NCBI GenBank assembly: GCA_035298965.1
Contig: DATGXO010000129.1
Coordinates: forward strand, 1-8,635
From: CAJCBL01 sp035298965
Lineage (GTDB): Bacteria; Verrucomicrobiota; Verrucomicrobiia; Opitutales; Opitutaceae
Length of the DNA: 8,635 nucleotides
Direction: 5' to 3'
The notes beneath the pieces are model-generated. The model was not told the origin of the DNA. It did not search any database and saw only the letters and a list, made by a program, of their open reading frames with translations. Positions 1 through 6,009 of the stretch are shown one piece after another. How positions within the stretch are numbered: position 1 is the first letter of the stretch; every line of letters starts with the position of its first letter. A program made the position numbers and the translations under genes.

Positions 1-20
1 GTGGTTCATTCTGGATCGTT

Positions 21-554
21 GTGAAGTCTTCAGTGCCGCTACTGCTGGCGATTCTCCTAAAGATCGTTCTCTGGGACTACGCCCTTGCGATCAAGTCTGC
101 CCTCTTCACCGCATCTTTCCGGCACTCGTTGACAACGCTCCCCCCCGAGAAGCAGCCCAAGGGGCTTCGGCGTCCGATATTGATTGGGCTGGTCATCCTT
201 GGGGACCTGTTTATTTCCGGGCTCCTCACCGGAGCTTTTTTCTATTACGCCGAGCACTATCAGGCGCTGCACATTGATCCAGCTGTGGCGTCGAGCTCCG
301 CGTTCCCGAAGAGTGTTAGAGCGTTTTTTGATGAGGTAAGTTTTGCCGCCAAAGATGCTCTTGAGAACTCGTTCTATGTTCTGAATGGATCGCTCATGTT
401 CTATTTAAGCTTTGGCGCAGCTTGGCTCATTGATCGGCTCAAAGGAAAGGTCGACGAGACGCAGCTTCAGAAGAACATCTTTAAGGTCATCGCCGCCTTC
501 GCGTCGCTGATCATTTTGGTTTCGGTGATATCCTTCAAACTAGCGGACCATTGA
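21..554 (+). CDS. Hypothetical four-helix inner-membrane protein (start uncertain)
   Basis: I do not recognise this family. The 177-residue product is strongly hydrophobic, with probable membrane segments at about residues 5-24, 52-76, 117-137 and 153-173. A charged cytoplasmic-type stretch (about 40-51, PPEKQPKGLRR) follows the first helix, and a polar loop of about 40 residues lies between helices 2 and 3. The assigned start is GTG at 21 with no clear ribosome binding site. The reading frame stays open to the left edge of the window (codons for GSFWIV precede it), and the next internal Met is near residue 126, so the true start may lie outside and the gene may be partial here. Base composition is about 42-55% GC in the lines counted, against about 73% in the neighbouring gene, and codon use is correspondingly different. 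This suggests recent acquisition or a different selective history. It converges on the kinase-hydrolase gene across a 72-bp gap. No function is assigned. Confidence 0.7.
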   Translation: MKSSVPLLLAILLKIVLWDYALAIKSALFTASFRHSLTTLPPEKQPKGLRRPILIGLVILGDLFISGLLTGAFFYYAEHYQALHIDPAVASSSAFPKSVRAFFDEVSFAAKDALENSFYVLNGSLMFYLSFGAAWLIDRLKGKVDETQLQKNIFKVIAAFASLIILVSVISFKLADH

Positions 555-569
555 GTAGGCCAAAGCGTC

Positions 570-583
570 GGAGGACTTCCTCC
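570..583. terminator. Weak hairpin between convergent genes
   Basis: GGAGGA-CT-TCCTCC is a perfect inverted repeat; a folded form would have a 5-bp stem and a 4-base ACTT loop. It lies in the 72-bp gap between the end of the + strand membrane-protein gene and the end of the minus-strand kinase-hydrolase gene, where a bidirectional terminator would be expected. No T-run follows on either strand, so terminator function is only a positional inference. Confidence 0.25.
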
Positions 584-626
584 AGTCTTCTGTTCCTGAC
601 TTCGTGAGTTCCAGAGTCTCCGGCGG

Positions 627-2798
627 TCAGCGGCTGAGGTACACGGGCTGGCCTTCGAGCTTAAGCGGCTCGCCGGGGCGGGCGGAGAGGGCGGTGCCTT
701 CCATGTCCTGCACTGTCCTACACCCGGCCGGCACGGTGATCGTGGTGGGCGCGAGGGCGTAGACGACGGTGGCTTTATCGAAGTGGAACCAGAGGGCGCC
801 GTCGCGTTCCTCGCGGCTGCGGAAGGTGGCGGTGCCGACGGTGCGGTGGAAGTGGACGAGGGCGCGCCAGGCGGGGCGGGGGCGGTTGGCGGCGAGTTCG
901 TCGGCGAGGCCGAAGCCGTGGGCGGTGAGGTTCCACCACCATACGCGCTCCGTCATGCCGGAGCAGAGCGCGATGAGCGCGTAACGGATGAGGTACGCGG
1001 CGGCGGTCTCCTCATCGACGTGGAGCGGGCTCTCGATGTAGTCGCGCGGCGTGTAGGCGCCGGCGAGGGGCGAATACTCGCCGGTGCCGCGCAGCGGCCA
1101 GTTGGTCTCGGTGACGTAGAACCCCTTAATCCCGTGCGCTTCGGCGACGGCGCGGCCGAGTGCGCATTTCTCCAAAAGGGAGAACTGGCCCTGAAAATTC
1201 TCCGGCGCGCCGCGACGGTCGACGTAGAGGTGGTTCGAAAGGCCGTCGATCTGGCCGGCGAGGCGTGCGAGCAGCGGCGGGTAGTAGTGGTACTCGAAGT
1301 CGTTCACCGCCGGGCCGAGAATCTTCACGGCCGGGTATTGTGCCCGGAGCGCGGCGACGGAGTCCCAGAGGGAGACGGTCTCGCGTAGGCCCCACATACC
1401 CCACTTCACGCGGTTCACGGCGTGGGCGACTTCGACGAAGCGGACGTGCGCGTGCATCCGGCGTAGCGCCTCGGCGCAGAACGTCTGCCACTCGTCGGGC
1501 GCGAGCACGGCGCGGCGCGACTGAATGAGGCCGAGCGCGACCTCGTGGCCGCGGGCGGCGAGCTGCGCGACGGCGTCGGCGCAGGCGTCGAGGCCGGCGG
1601 CGCCTTGGTGGAAATAGCAGCGGACGAAGACCGGCAGGCCAGGTGTCTCCGCAAGGAGCGCGAGTTGCGCGGCGAAGTGCGGTCCGGTCTCGACGGCGAC
1701 GCCGAGGCGGCGCGTGAGGTCGACGGGGTTTTTATAGGCCTCGCGGAGAAGGGCGCGGTAGCGGCTCCAGATCTTGGGGCCGCGGAGGAGGTTGTGCCAG
1801 GCGACGCGGAAGAGGTCGGCGGTGGGGCGTTCGCGGCGGCGGTCGCGCGACTCGAGCACGACGGAGGGCTGGCCGGACTTGGCGTCCCAGAGCCAGGTGT
1901 CGCGGTAGGCGGGGCGGCCGGTGGAGACGATCTTGTTGCGGTGGCGCAGGAGGTGCCGGATGGGGTGGCGGTACTTGCGGCTCTCGTTGTGCCAGGTGAT
2001 GCGCAGGCGCTGGAGGGCTTCCCAGCGGGCGAAGGCGCGCGGGATCGGGCCGTCGTTGAAATAGATCCGGAAGAAGATGCGGCGGAAGTGCGAGGGGAAC
2101 TCGAGCTTGGCGAGGTCGCGCGCGCGCTGGCGGAGCGTGAGCGCGGGGCAGAGGTCGCCGCGGTTGAGGTCGATGAAGCACGGGTCGGCCCAGGCGGCGT
2201 CGCCGGTGCGGCGCAGGAGGAGGTTCTGGCCGCCGAGGTCGTTGTGGACGTAGCCGCTGTCGTGCATCCGGCGGACGGCGTCGGCGGCGAAGCGGAGGAG
2301 CGCGATGTACTTGGCGGCGATCGGGTCCTCGCGGAGGAGGCGCGACATCTCGGAGTAGAGATCGGTGCTGTTTTCCAGGAAACGGGTGACGAGGTAGCTC
2401 TCGACCAGGCGCGGGCCGGACCAGCGCTCGAAGTAGGCGACGGGATCGGTCGTGCCCGCGCCGTGGGCACGCAGGTGGAGCGCGAAGCGGTGGGAGCGGG
2501 CGGCCTTGCTGCCGATGCGGCGGTAGGCGAGCGAGCGCAGGAGCGGCGGGGCCTTGAAGGACTTCACGCAGAAGCCGGGGCCGGCGGGCGCGGCCGGATC
2601 GGCGATGCGGTAGATCTTGTTGCGGAGGCGATAGACGAGGTCGGCGTCGCGCGCGGCGAACGTGGCCGGCAACGCGACGAGCCAGCGGGCGAACTCCGGC
2701 GTGGCGAATGGCGCGGCGATCTCGCCCACGTAGGCGCAGTCCGGCACGAGGGAGGCGAGCGGCGTGCAGGCGGAGTGGGTGGCGGACGGAGCGGACAT
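627..2798 (-). CDS. LPS-kinase-like (WaaP/InaA-type) domain fused to a glycoside-hydrolase-like domain
   Basis: This is a 723-residue two-domain protein with no signal peptide or membrane helix, so probably cytoplasmic. Residues about 50-250 resemble the lipopolysaccharide core kinase/InaA group of the protein-kinase fold. A lysine in FCVKSFK (K79 or K82) could contact ATP. The catalytic loop is YVHNDLGGQNLLL, with H185, D187 as catalytic aspartate and N192 as metal ligand. FIDLNRG (D210) stands in for DFG. After a basic linker (about 250-370), residues about 371-650 read as a TIM-barrel glycosidase of the clan-A kind: FVRCYF, RFVEVAHAVNRVKWG, SNHLYVD, then VTETNWP with E564 at the expected nucleophile position, and VWWWNLTAHGFGLAD. 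The usual Asn-Glu acid/base pair on strand 4 is not seen. A short beta-rich tail (about 665-723) ends the protein. I chose ATG at 2798 because the in-frame extension upstream runs through repeats and the neighbouring gene. The likely job is phosphorylation and trimming or recognition of a surface-glycan intermediate; that is inference. Confidence 0.85.
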   Translation of the reverse strand: MSAPSATHSACTPLASLVPDCAYVGEIAAPFATPEFARWLVALPATFAARDADLVYRLRNKIYRIADPAAPAGPGFCVKSFKAPPLLRSLAYRRIGSKAARSHRFALHLRAHGAGTTDPVAYFERWSGPRLVESYLVTRFLENSTDLYSEMSRLLREDPIAAKYIALLRFAADAVRRMHDSGYVHNDLGGQNLLLRRTGDAAWADPCFIDLNRGDLCPALTLRQRARDLAKLEFPSHFRRIFFRIYFNDGPIPRAFARWEALQRLRITWHNESRKYRHPIRHLLRHRNKIVSTGRPAYRDTWLWDAKSGQPSVVLESRDRRRERPTADLFRVAWHNLLRGPKIWSRYRALLREAYKNPVDLTRRLGVAVETGPHFAAQLALLAETPGLPVFVRCYFHQGAAGLDACADAVAQLAARGHEVALGLIQSRRAVLAPDEWQTFCAEALRRMHAHVRFVEVAHAVNRVKWGMWGLRETVSLWDSVAALRAQYPAVKILGPAVNDFEYHYYPPLLARLAGQIDGLSNHLYVDRRGAPENFQGQFSLLEKCALGRAVAEAHGIKGFYVTETNWPLRGTGEYSPLAGAYTPRDYIESPLHVDEETAAAYLIRYALIALCSGMTERVWWWNLTAHGFGLADELAANRPRPAWRALVHFHRTVGTATFRSREERDGALWFHFDKATVVYALAPTTITVPAGCRTVQDMEGTALSARPGEPLKLEGQPVYLSR

Positions 2799-2810
2799 GG
2801 ACGCGGCGCG

Positions 2811-2838
2811 AATGCGGAATGCGGATTGCGGCTTGCGG
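2811..2838. repeat. Four tandem heptamers, consensus AATGCGG
   Basis: The + strand reads AATGCGG, AATGCGG, ATTGCGG, CTTGCGG without a gap. The array ends 13 bases upstream of the ATG of the kinase-hydrolase gene, so it would sit in the 5' leader of that transcript as CCGCATT-type units. Copy number could vary by slippage. Nothing here shows a function. Confidence 0.75.
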
Positions 2839-2849
2839 AATGAAAGGCG
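2836..2849. repeat. 14-bp direct repeat, copy A (pair with 2901-2914)
   Basis: CGGAATGAAAGGCG occurs here and again, identical, at 2901-2914, 65 bp apart. The first copy overlaps the end of the heptamer array. The sequence between them is purine-rich and low in complexity, so the pair may be a remnant of local duplication. Confidence 0.6.
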
Positions 2850-2900
2850 GACGGCGGACGACAGAAGGGAATGGAGGTAAGGAAGACGGAGCGGTGAGGA

Positions 2901-2914
2901 CGGAATGAAAGGCG
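2901..2914. repeat. 14-bp direct repeat, copy B (pair with 2836-2849)
   Basis: This is identical to the copy at 2836-2849. It marks the right end of the purine-rich stretch upstream of the kinase-hydrolase gene. Confidence 0.6.
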
Positions 2915-2989
2915 CACGCGGTGGGCGGTGACGAGCGCGTTTGTGGATGGCGAACGCTGGAGGATTAGGAATGTGGAAAGCTGGAAGGC

Positions 2990-3003
2990 GGGAACGGAGA
3001 GGC
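2990..3003. repeat. 14-bp direct repeat, copy A (pair with 3180-3193)
   Basis: GGGAACGGAGAGGC occurs here and, identical and in the same direction, at 3180-3193, 190 bp apart. Hairpin copy 1 lies between them, and hairpin copy 2 lies just beyond the second. The similarity does not clearly extend past the 14 bases. Confidence 0.55.
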
Positions 3004-3090
3004 AGGCGGCGCGCCGTAGCGAAATTCGCCAAAACTTCGATCGTGGCATTTCGGGCAAAATTCTTGGCGGCGTTTGCCACGCGGCGAAAC

Positions 3091-3143
3091 GTTCCAGGCG
3101 GTGCCGCGCGTGGATAGCTGCTCTCGCGAGCAGCTCCACAGAC
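3091..3143 (-). repeat. Interspersed hairpin repeat, copy 1 (long form)
   Basis: The core on the transcribed (minus) strand is AGCTGCTC-GCGA-GAGCAGCT: an 8-bp perfect stem (+ strand 3116-3135) closed by a GCGA tetraloop of the GNRA class. GTGG/CCAC pairing outside the stem (3110-3113 with 3136-3139) could extend it, with a 2-base bulge. Positions 3113-3143 are identical over 31 bp to 5958-5988. Ungapped similarity reaches back to 3091, giving 47 matches in 53 positions against 5936-5988. No T-run follows, so this is not a standard intrinsic terminator. It resembles a REP-type interspersed palindrome in size and intergenic placement. Confidence 0.8.
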
Positions 3144-3179
3144 GAAACGAAGCCCGGCCTCGGCGCGTCCAACTAGAGG

Positions 3180-3193
3180 GGGAACGGAGAGGC
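3180..3193. repeat. 14-bp direct repeat, copy B (pair with 2990-3003)
   Basis: This is identical to 2990-3003. It lies between hairpin copies 1 and 2, suggesting that this part of the gap grew by small duplications or insertions. Confidence 0.55.
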
Positions 3194-3230
3194 GAGAGGC
3201 CGCGGCGGCGAAACGCGCACTCATTGCGAG

Positions 3231-3254
3231 GCTGCTCTCGCGAGCAGCTCCACA
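3231..3254 (-). repeat. Interspersed hairpin repeat, copy 2 (core only)
   Basis: The 24-bp core, with 7-bp arms GCTGCTC/GAGCAGC around the 4-base loop plus the trailing CCACA of the + strand, matches copies 1 and 3. The flanks differ, so this is a shorter or more decayed member. It lies 25 bases beyond the oxidoreductase stop codon, in the same orientation relative to transcription as the other copies. Possible roles are transcript 3'-end stabilisation or termination, but no U-tract is present. Confidence 0.75.
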
Positions 3255-3279
3255 AGGAGGGACCGGGCGCGGAATCGCG

Positions 3280-4668
3280 CTACGCCGGAGGTAGTGCCTC
3301 GGCGAGTTCCTCGAGCGGGTAGGTGACGATCTCGGCGAGGGTGGGGTGGTACCAATGCGCGCGGAGCAGGTCGTGCACGGTGGCGCGCATCGTGAGGGCG
3401 ACGCTGAAGATGTGGATGAGTTCGCCGGCATCCTTGCCGACGATCTCGGCACCGAGCACGCGACCGGTGGTGGAATCGGCGATGACCTTCACGAAACCGT
3501 ATTTCGCCTCCATGAGGATCGATTTGCCGTGGTCGTCGAAGGGGTAGCTCGCGGCCTTGCAGGCGACACCGGCGGCGAGCAGTTGGCGTTCGCTGCGGCC
3601 GACGACCGCGATCTGCGGATCCGTGAATGCCACCTGCACGAGCCCCGCGTAGTCGACGGGGCGGAGGCCCGGCCGGCCAAACGCGTGGCGCGCGGCGAGT
3701 TCGCCCTGCGCGACCGCGGTGTGCACGATGTCGTACGGGCCGGTGCAGTCGCCGCCGGCGTAGATGTGCGGCTGCGAGGTCTGCTGCCACTCGTTGATGC
3801 GGATACGGCCACCGGGATCGCAGGCCACGCCGGCGGCGGCGAGATCGAGCGCGGCGGTGTCGGGCTCGCGGCCGAGGGCGTTGAGCAGGTGCTGGGCGCG
3901 GCGGACGTGCGGTTGGCCGCCTTTGAGAAACTCGACTTCGAAGCCGGCGCCGGTGCGGCGGACCTGCTGGAGCGTCGTGCCGGTGTGGAGTTCGATGCCT
4001 TCGTCGGTGAAAACCTGCGCGACCACGGTCGAGGCCTCCGGGGAGAACTCGCGCAGCACGTGCGGCGAACGCTGGATCTGGATCACGTGCGAGCCGAGCC
4101 GGCGGAGGAGTTGCGCGAGTTCGCAGGCGACCACGCCGCCGCCGAGCACGATCACGCTCTTGGGGATGAACGCGAGTTCGAGCACGTCGTCGCTCGTCCA
4201 CGGTTTGGATTCGCGGAGGCCGGGCACGGCGGGCCAGCCGACGCGCGAACCGGTGGCGACGATGATGCGGTCGGCGGTGAGTGTTTCGCCGGTCGAGAGC
4301 GCGACGGTGTGCGGATCAACGAAACGCGCGCCGGCGCGATAGAGCGAGTAGCGCCCGGAGGTCATCGCCTTCTCGCGGTACGCGGCGAATTCGCCGATCA
4401 CGGCGAGCTTGCGCGCGTGGAGCGCGGGCATGTCCGCGCGCGCGCCTTCGATTGCGAGGCCGAACTTTGCGCCGTGTTGCGCGAGGTGGAGCACCTCGGC
4501 GCTGTAGAGGAGCGTTTTGGACGGCATGCAGCCGCGCAGGATGCAGAGGCCGCCGAGCTCGGGCGCGCCATCGACGATGGCGACGCGGTCGGCGAAATCG
4601 CGGGCGACACGCGCGGCGTTGAAACCGGCGCTACCGCCGCCGATGGCGAGAAAGTCGTAGTGAGGCAT
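3280..4668 (-). CDS. Class I FAD-dependent pyridine nucleotide-disulfide oxidoreductase (Lpd/MerA-like)
   Basis: This 462-residue flavoprotein has the full layout of the lipoamide dehydrogenase/glutathione reductase/mercuric reductase group, at the usual length. The FAD-binding Rossmann motif is AIGGGSAGFNAAR (about 8-20). The redox-active disulfide is C42/C47 in GGLCILRGCMPSK. ATGSR follows at 138-142. A second nucleotide-binding motif, VLGGGVVACELAQLL, spans about 174-188, and the second FAD contact is IYAGGDCTG (302-310). The dimerisation domain carries VAFTDPQIAVVG and ends with HPTLAE, giving the catalytic H441 and E446. The second Rossmann strand ends in IQR without an acidic residue, which leans towards NADPH. 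There is no N-terminal heavy-metal domain and no C-terminal Cys pair, so it is not a typical mercuric reductase. The physiological disulfide or quinone substrate cannot be told. The ATG at 4668 puts the FAD motif at the very N-terminus. The gene lies between glycan genes without obvious functional linkage. Confidence 0.9.
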   Translation of the reverse strand: MPHYDFLAIGGGSAGFNAARVARDFADRVAIVDGAPELGGLCILRGCMPSKTLLYSAEVLHLAQHGAKFGLAIEGARADMPALHARKLAVIGEFAAYREKAMTSGRYSLYRAGARFVDPHTVALSTGETLTADRIIVATGSRVGWPAVPGLRESKPWTSDDVLELAFIPKSVIVLGGGVVACELAQLLRRLGSHVIQIQRSPHVLREFSPEASTVVAQVFTDEGIELHTGTTLQQVRRTGAGFEVEFLKGGQPHVRRAQHLLNALGREPDTAALDLAAAGVACDPGGRIRINEWQQTSQPHIYAGGDCTGPYDIVHTAVAQGELAARHAFGRPGLRPVDYAGLVQVAFTDPQIAVVGRSERQLLAAGVACKAASYPFDDHGKSILMEAKYGFVKVIADSTTGRVLGAEIVGKDAGELIHIFSVALTMRATVHDLLRAHWYHPTLAEIVTYPLEELAEALPPA

Positions 4669-4784
4669 GCGAGGTGGGCGGTTGTCGCGCGCAGCATGGG
4701 AGGCGTGGCGGACAAGGCAATCAACCCGCCGTTGCGGAACGGAAGGAACCGCAGACGCACGCCGGTGGGCGCCACGTTCCGAGT

Positions 4785-5891
4785 TCAGCCGCGGAGATTG
4801 CGGTAGAACGCGAGCAGGAGTTCGGCGGAGCGCGCCCAGTTGAATTCGCGTTCGGCGAGTTCGCGGGCGTTGCGGCTGAGCGGAGCGAGCGCGTCGACCG
4901 GCGTTTCGAGCACGCGCGCGAGCGTGTGCTCGAGCGCGGCGCGCGGCACGCACCAGCCGGCCCGATCGGCGGCCAATCGGGCCCAGGGGTGGTCGTCGGT
5001 CGTGAGTACGGGCAGGCCGGCGGCGAGTGCTTCGGCGACCGGGCAGACGGCGCAGCCCTTGGTTTCCGGCAGGAGGAAAACGTTGGCGGCGGCGTGCGGC
5101 GGATGCTCACCCGCGGGCGTGACGAGGATGTGCCCGGCCCCGTCGTGTTTGGCCGCAGCCGCGGCGAGGCGGGCGGTGAGTGCCGGAGAATCGGCGACGA
5201 TCAACAGCACCCAGCCTCGTGTCGCGAGCCGGGACCAGAGCGCGAGTGCGGCGAACGCGCCGGCGCTGCACGCGACGGAGGCGCAGCAGAGCGCGACCGG
5301 GCGCTCGGCGAGGACGGGATGACGTTGCCGCCACCACGCGCGGGCCTCGGCGAGTCCGGCCGCGCCCGGCGCGCGCACGCCGGGCGGAGCGACGCAGATC
5401 GGTTGACGGAAACCCGCGGCCTGGATCGCGGCCGCCTCCTCGGTGCTGGTCGCATGCCAGCCGGCGGCGTGCTCGAGCGCCTGTGTGTGGATGAAGATAC
5501 GTTGCAGCGCGCAACGCGGATGCAACCGCTCGCGCGCGCCGAGACCGAACGCGCCCGCCGGCGAGATCACCAGCGGCGCGCCGTTGCGCTCGGCGGCGAG
5601 TCGCGCGTAGTGCAGCGCCCGTTCGCCGAGGCAATGCGCGTGCACGATTTCGAGCGGACTCCGGAGCAGGTGTTGCCGCAGTGCGCGGGAGCGGCCGAGG
5701 CAGTGCGGCCGGTCGAGCGCGAAGAAGTGTTCCTCCAGTTCGCTGCGCGACTGGCGCGGCTCGGGCGCGGCGGCGACGAGTTGCACCATCCCGCCGTTGG
5801 CCTTCGCCTGGGCGGTGGCGAGTTCGCGCGCGACGGAGAGACGCGTGGCGGCGCGGGCCTGCTGATGGGGAGCGACGTGGACGATGCGCAT
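4785..5891 (-). CDS. GT4-type glycosyltransferase (1) with atypical donor motif
   Basis: This 368-residue protein has the GT-B layout of family GT4. The N-terminal acceptor half begins MRIVHVAPHQQARAATRLSVARELA, and VHAHCLGERALHYARL (about 83-98) has the usual His-x-His segment. The inter-domain signature GWHATSTEEAAAIQAAGF-PICVAPPGV spans about 144-172. The C-terminal donor half carries CPVAEALAAGLPVLTTDDHPW (283-303). It would move a sugar from a nucleotide donor onto a glycan or lipid acceptor at the cytoplasmic face. In the donor motif the second Glu (E287) is present. The first Glu of the common E-x7-E is Gly279 in the straightforward alignment, with E276 three residues earlier. ATG at 5891 was chosen because it begins the beta-1 strand. 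An in-frame GTG at 5984 would add 31 residues encoded by the hairpin repeat. No Shine-Dalgarno sequence is visible. Acceptor and sugar are unknown. Confidence 0.88.
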   Translation of the reverse strand: MRIVHVAPHQQARAATRLSVARELATAQAKANGGMVQLVAAAPEPRQSRSELEEHFFALDRPHCLGRSRALRQHLLRSPLEIVHAHCLGERALHYARLAAERNGAPLVISPAGAFGLGARERLHPRCALQRIFIHTQALEHAAGWHATSTEEAAAIQAAGFRQPICVAPPGVRAPGAAGLAEARAWWRQRHPVLAERPVALCCASVACSAGAFAALALWSRLATRGWVLLIVADSPALTARLAAAAAKHDGAGHILVTPAGEHPPHAAANVFLLPETKGCAVCPVAEALAAGLPVLTTDDHPWARLAADRAGWCVPRAALEHTLARVLETPVDALAPLSRNARELAEREFNWARSAELLLAFYRNLRG

Positions 5892-5935
5892 CCGGAGGCG
5901 AAAAGCTGTGCGTGCGAGGGAGCGTTGCAAACGCG

Positions 5936-5988
5936 GTTCTAGGCGGGGCCGTGCAAAGATAGCTGCTCTCGCGAGCAGCTCCACAGAC
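5936..5988 (-). repeat. Interspersed hairpin repeat, copy 3 (long form)
   Basis: The core stem-loop is at 5961-5980, identical to copy 1 over 31 bp (5958-5988) and similar over 53 bp (47 matches, no gaps). It fills much of the 118-bp gap between the stop of glycosyltransferase 2 (22 bases away) and the ATG of glycosyltransferase 1 (45 bases away). In the mRNA it reads as a stem closed by a GCGA tetraloop. It could shield the upstream transcript end or act as a leader structure for glycosyltransferase 1. Both are inferences from position. Confidence 0.8.
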
Positions 5989-6009
5989 TGAATCGCCTCG
6001 ATCGTGACC

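Larger units (their letters stand above)
2799..3279. other. 481-bp gene-free region packed with short repeats
   Basis: I see no convincing gene between the start of the kinase-hydrolase gene and the end of the oxidoreductase gene. Several reading frames cross it, but none has recognisable protein content and their residues mostly spell out the repeats. It holds four tandem heptamers (2811-2838), a 14-bp direct repeat at 2836-2849 and 2901-2914, another at 2990-3003 and 3180-3193, a strand-asymmetric purine tract (2841-2910), and two copies of the window's hairpin repeat (3091-3143 and 3231-3254). Transcription from the oxidoreductase side would make this a long leader for the fusion gene. A promoter could also lie here, but I cannot point to one. 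Confidence 0.6.

Noticed and set aside
1545..2843. Long + strand open frame of 432 codons opposite the fusion gene
   Set aside because: It is an antisense shadow caused by high GC. The product is a low-complexity Ala/Gly/Glu/Val string with no domain, while the opposite strand has clear kinase and hydrolase motifs.
3091..3254. CRISPR array from the repeated hairpins at 3091 and 3231
   Set aside because: Only two closely spaced copies exist, with unequal flanks and a third copy 2.7 kb away. There is no regular spacer length and no cas gene.
2799..3452. In-frame 218-residue N-terminal extension of the kinase-hydrolase protein
   Set aside because: It overlaps the end of the oxidoreductase gene in another frame, its residues come from hairpin and heptamer repeats, and the domain begins only after ATG 2798.
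3280..4668. Calling the oxidoreductase a mercuric reductase
   Set aside because: There is no N-terminal metal-binding domain, no C-terminal vicinal Cys pair, and no mer genes nearby.
3346..4806. Long + strand open frame of 486 codons opposite the oxidoreductase
   Set aside because: It is antisense to an unmistakable FAD/NAD(P) oxidoreductase, and the product has no recognisable motif.
4669..4953. Upstream extension of the oxidoreductase to 4953
   Set aside because: The extra residues are an Arg/Ala-rich string overlapping the end of glycosyltransferase 1. The FAD motif follows directly after MPHYDFLAIGGG at 4668.
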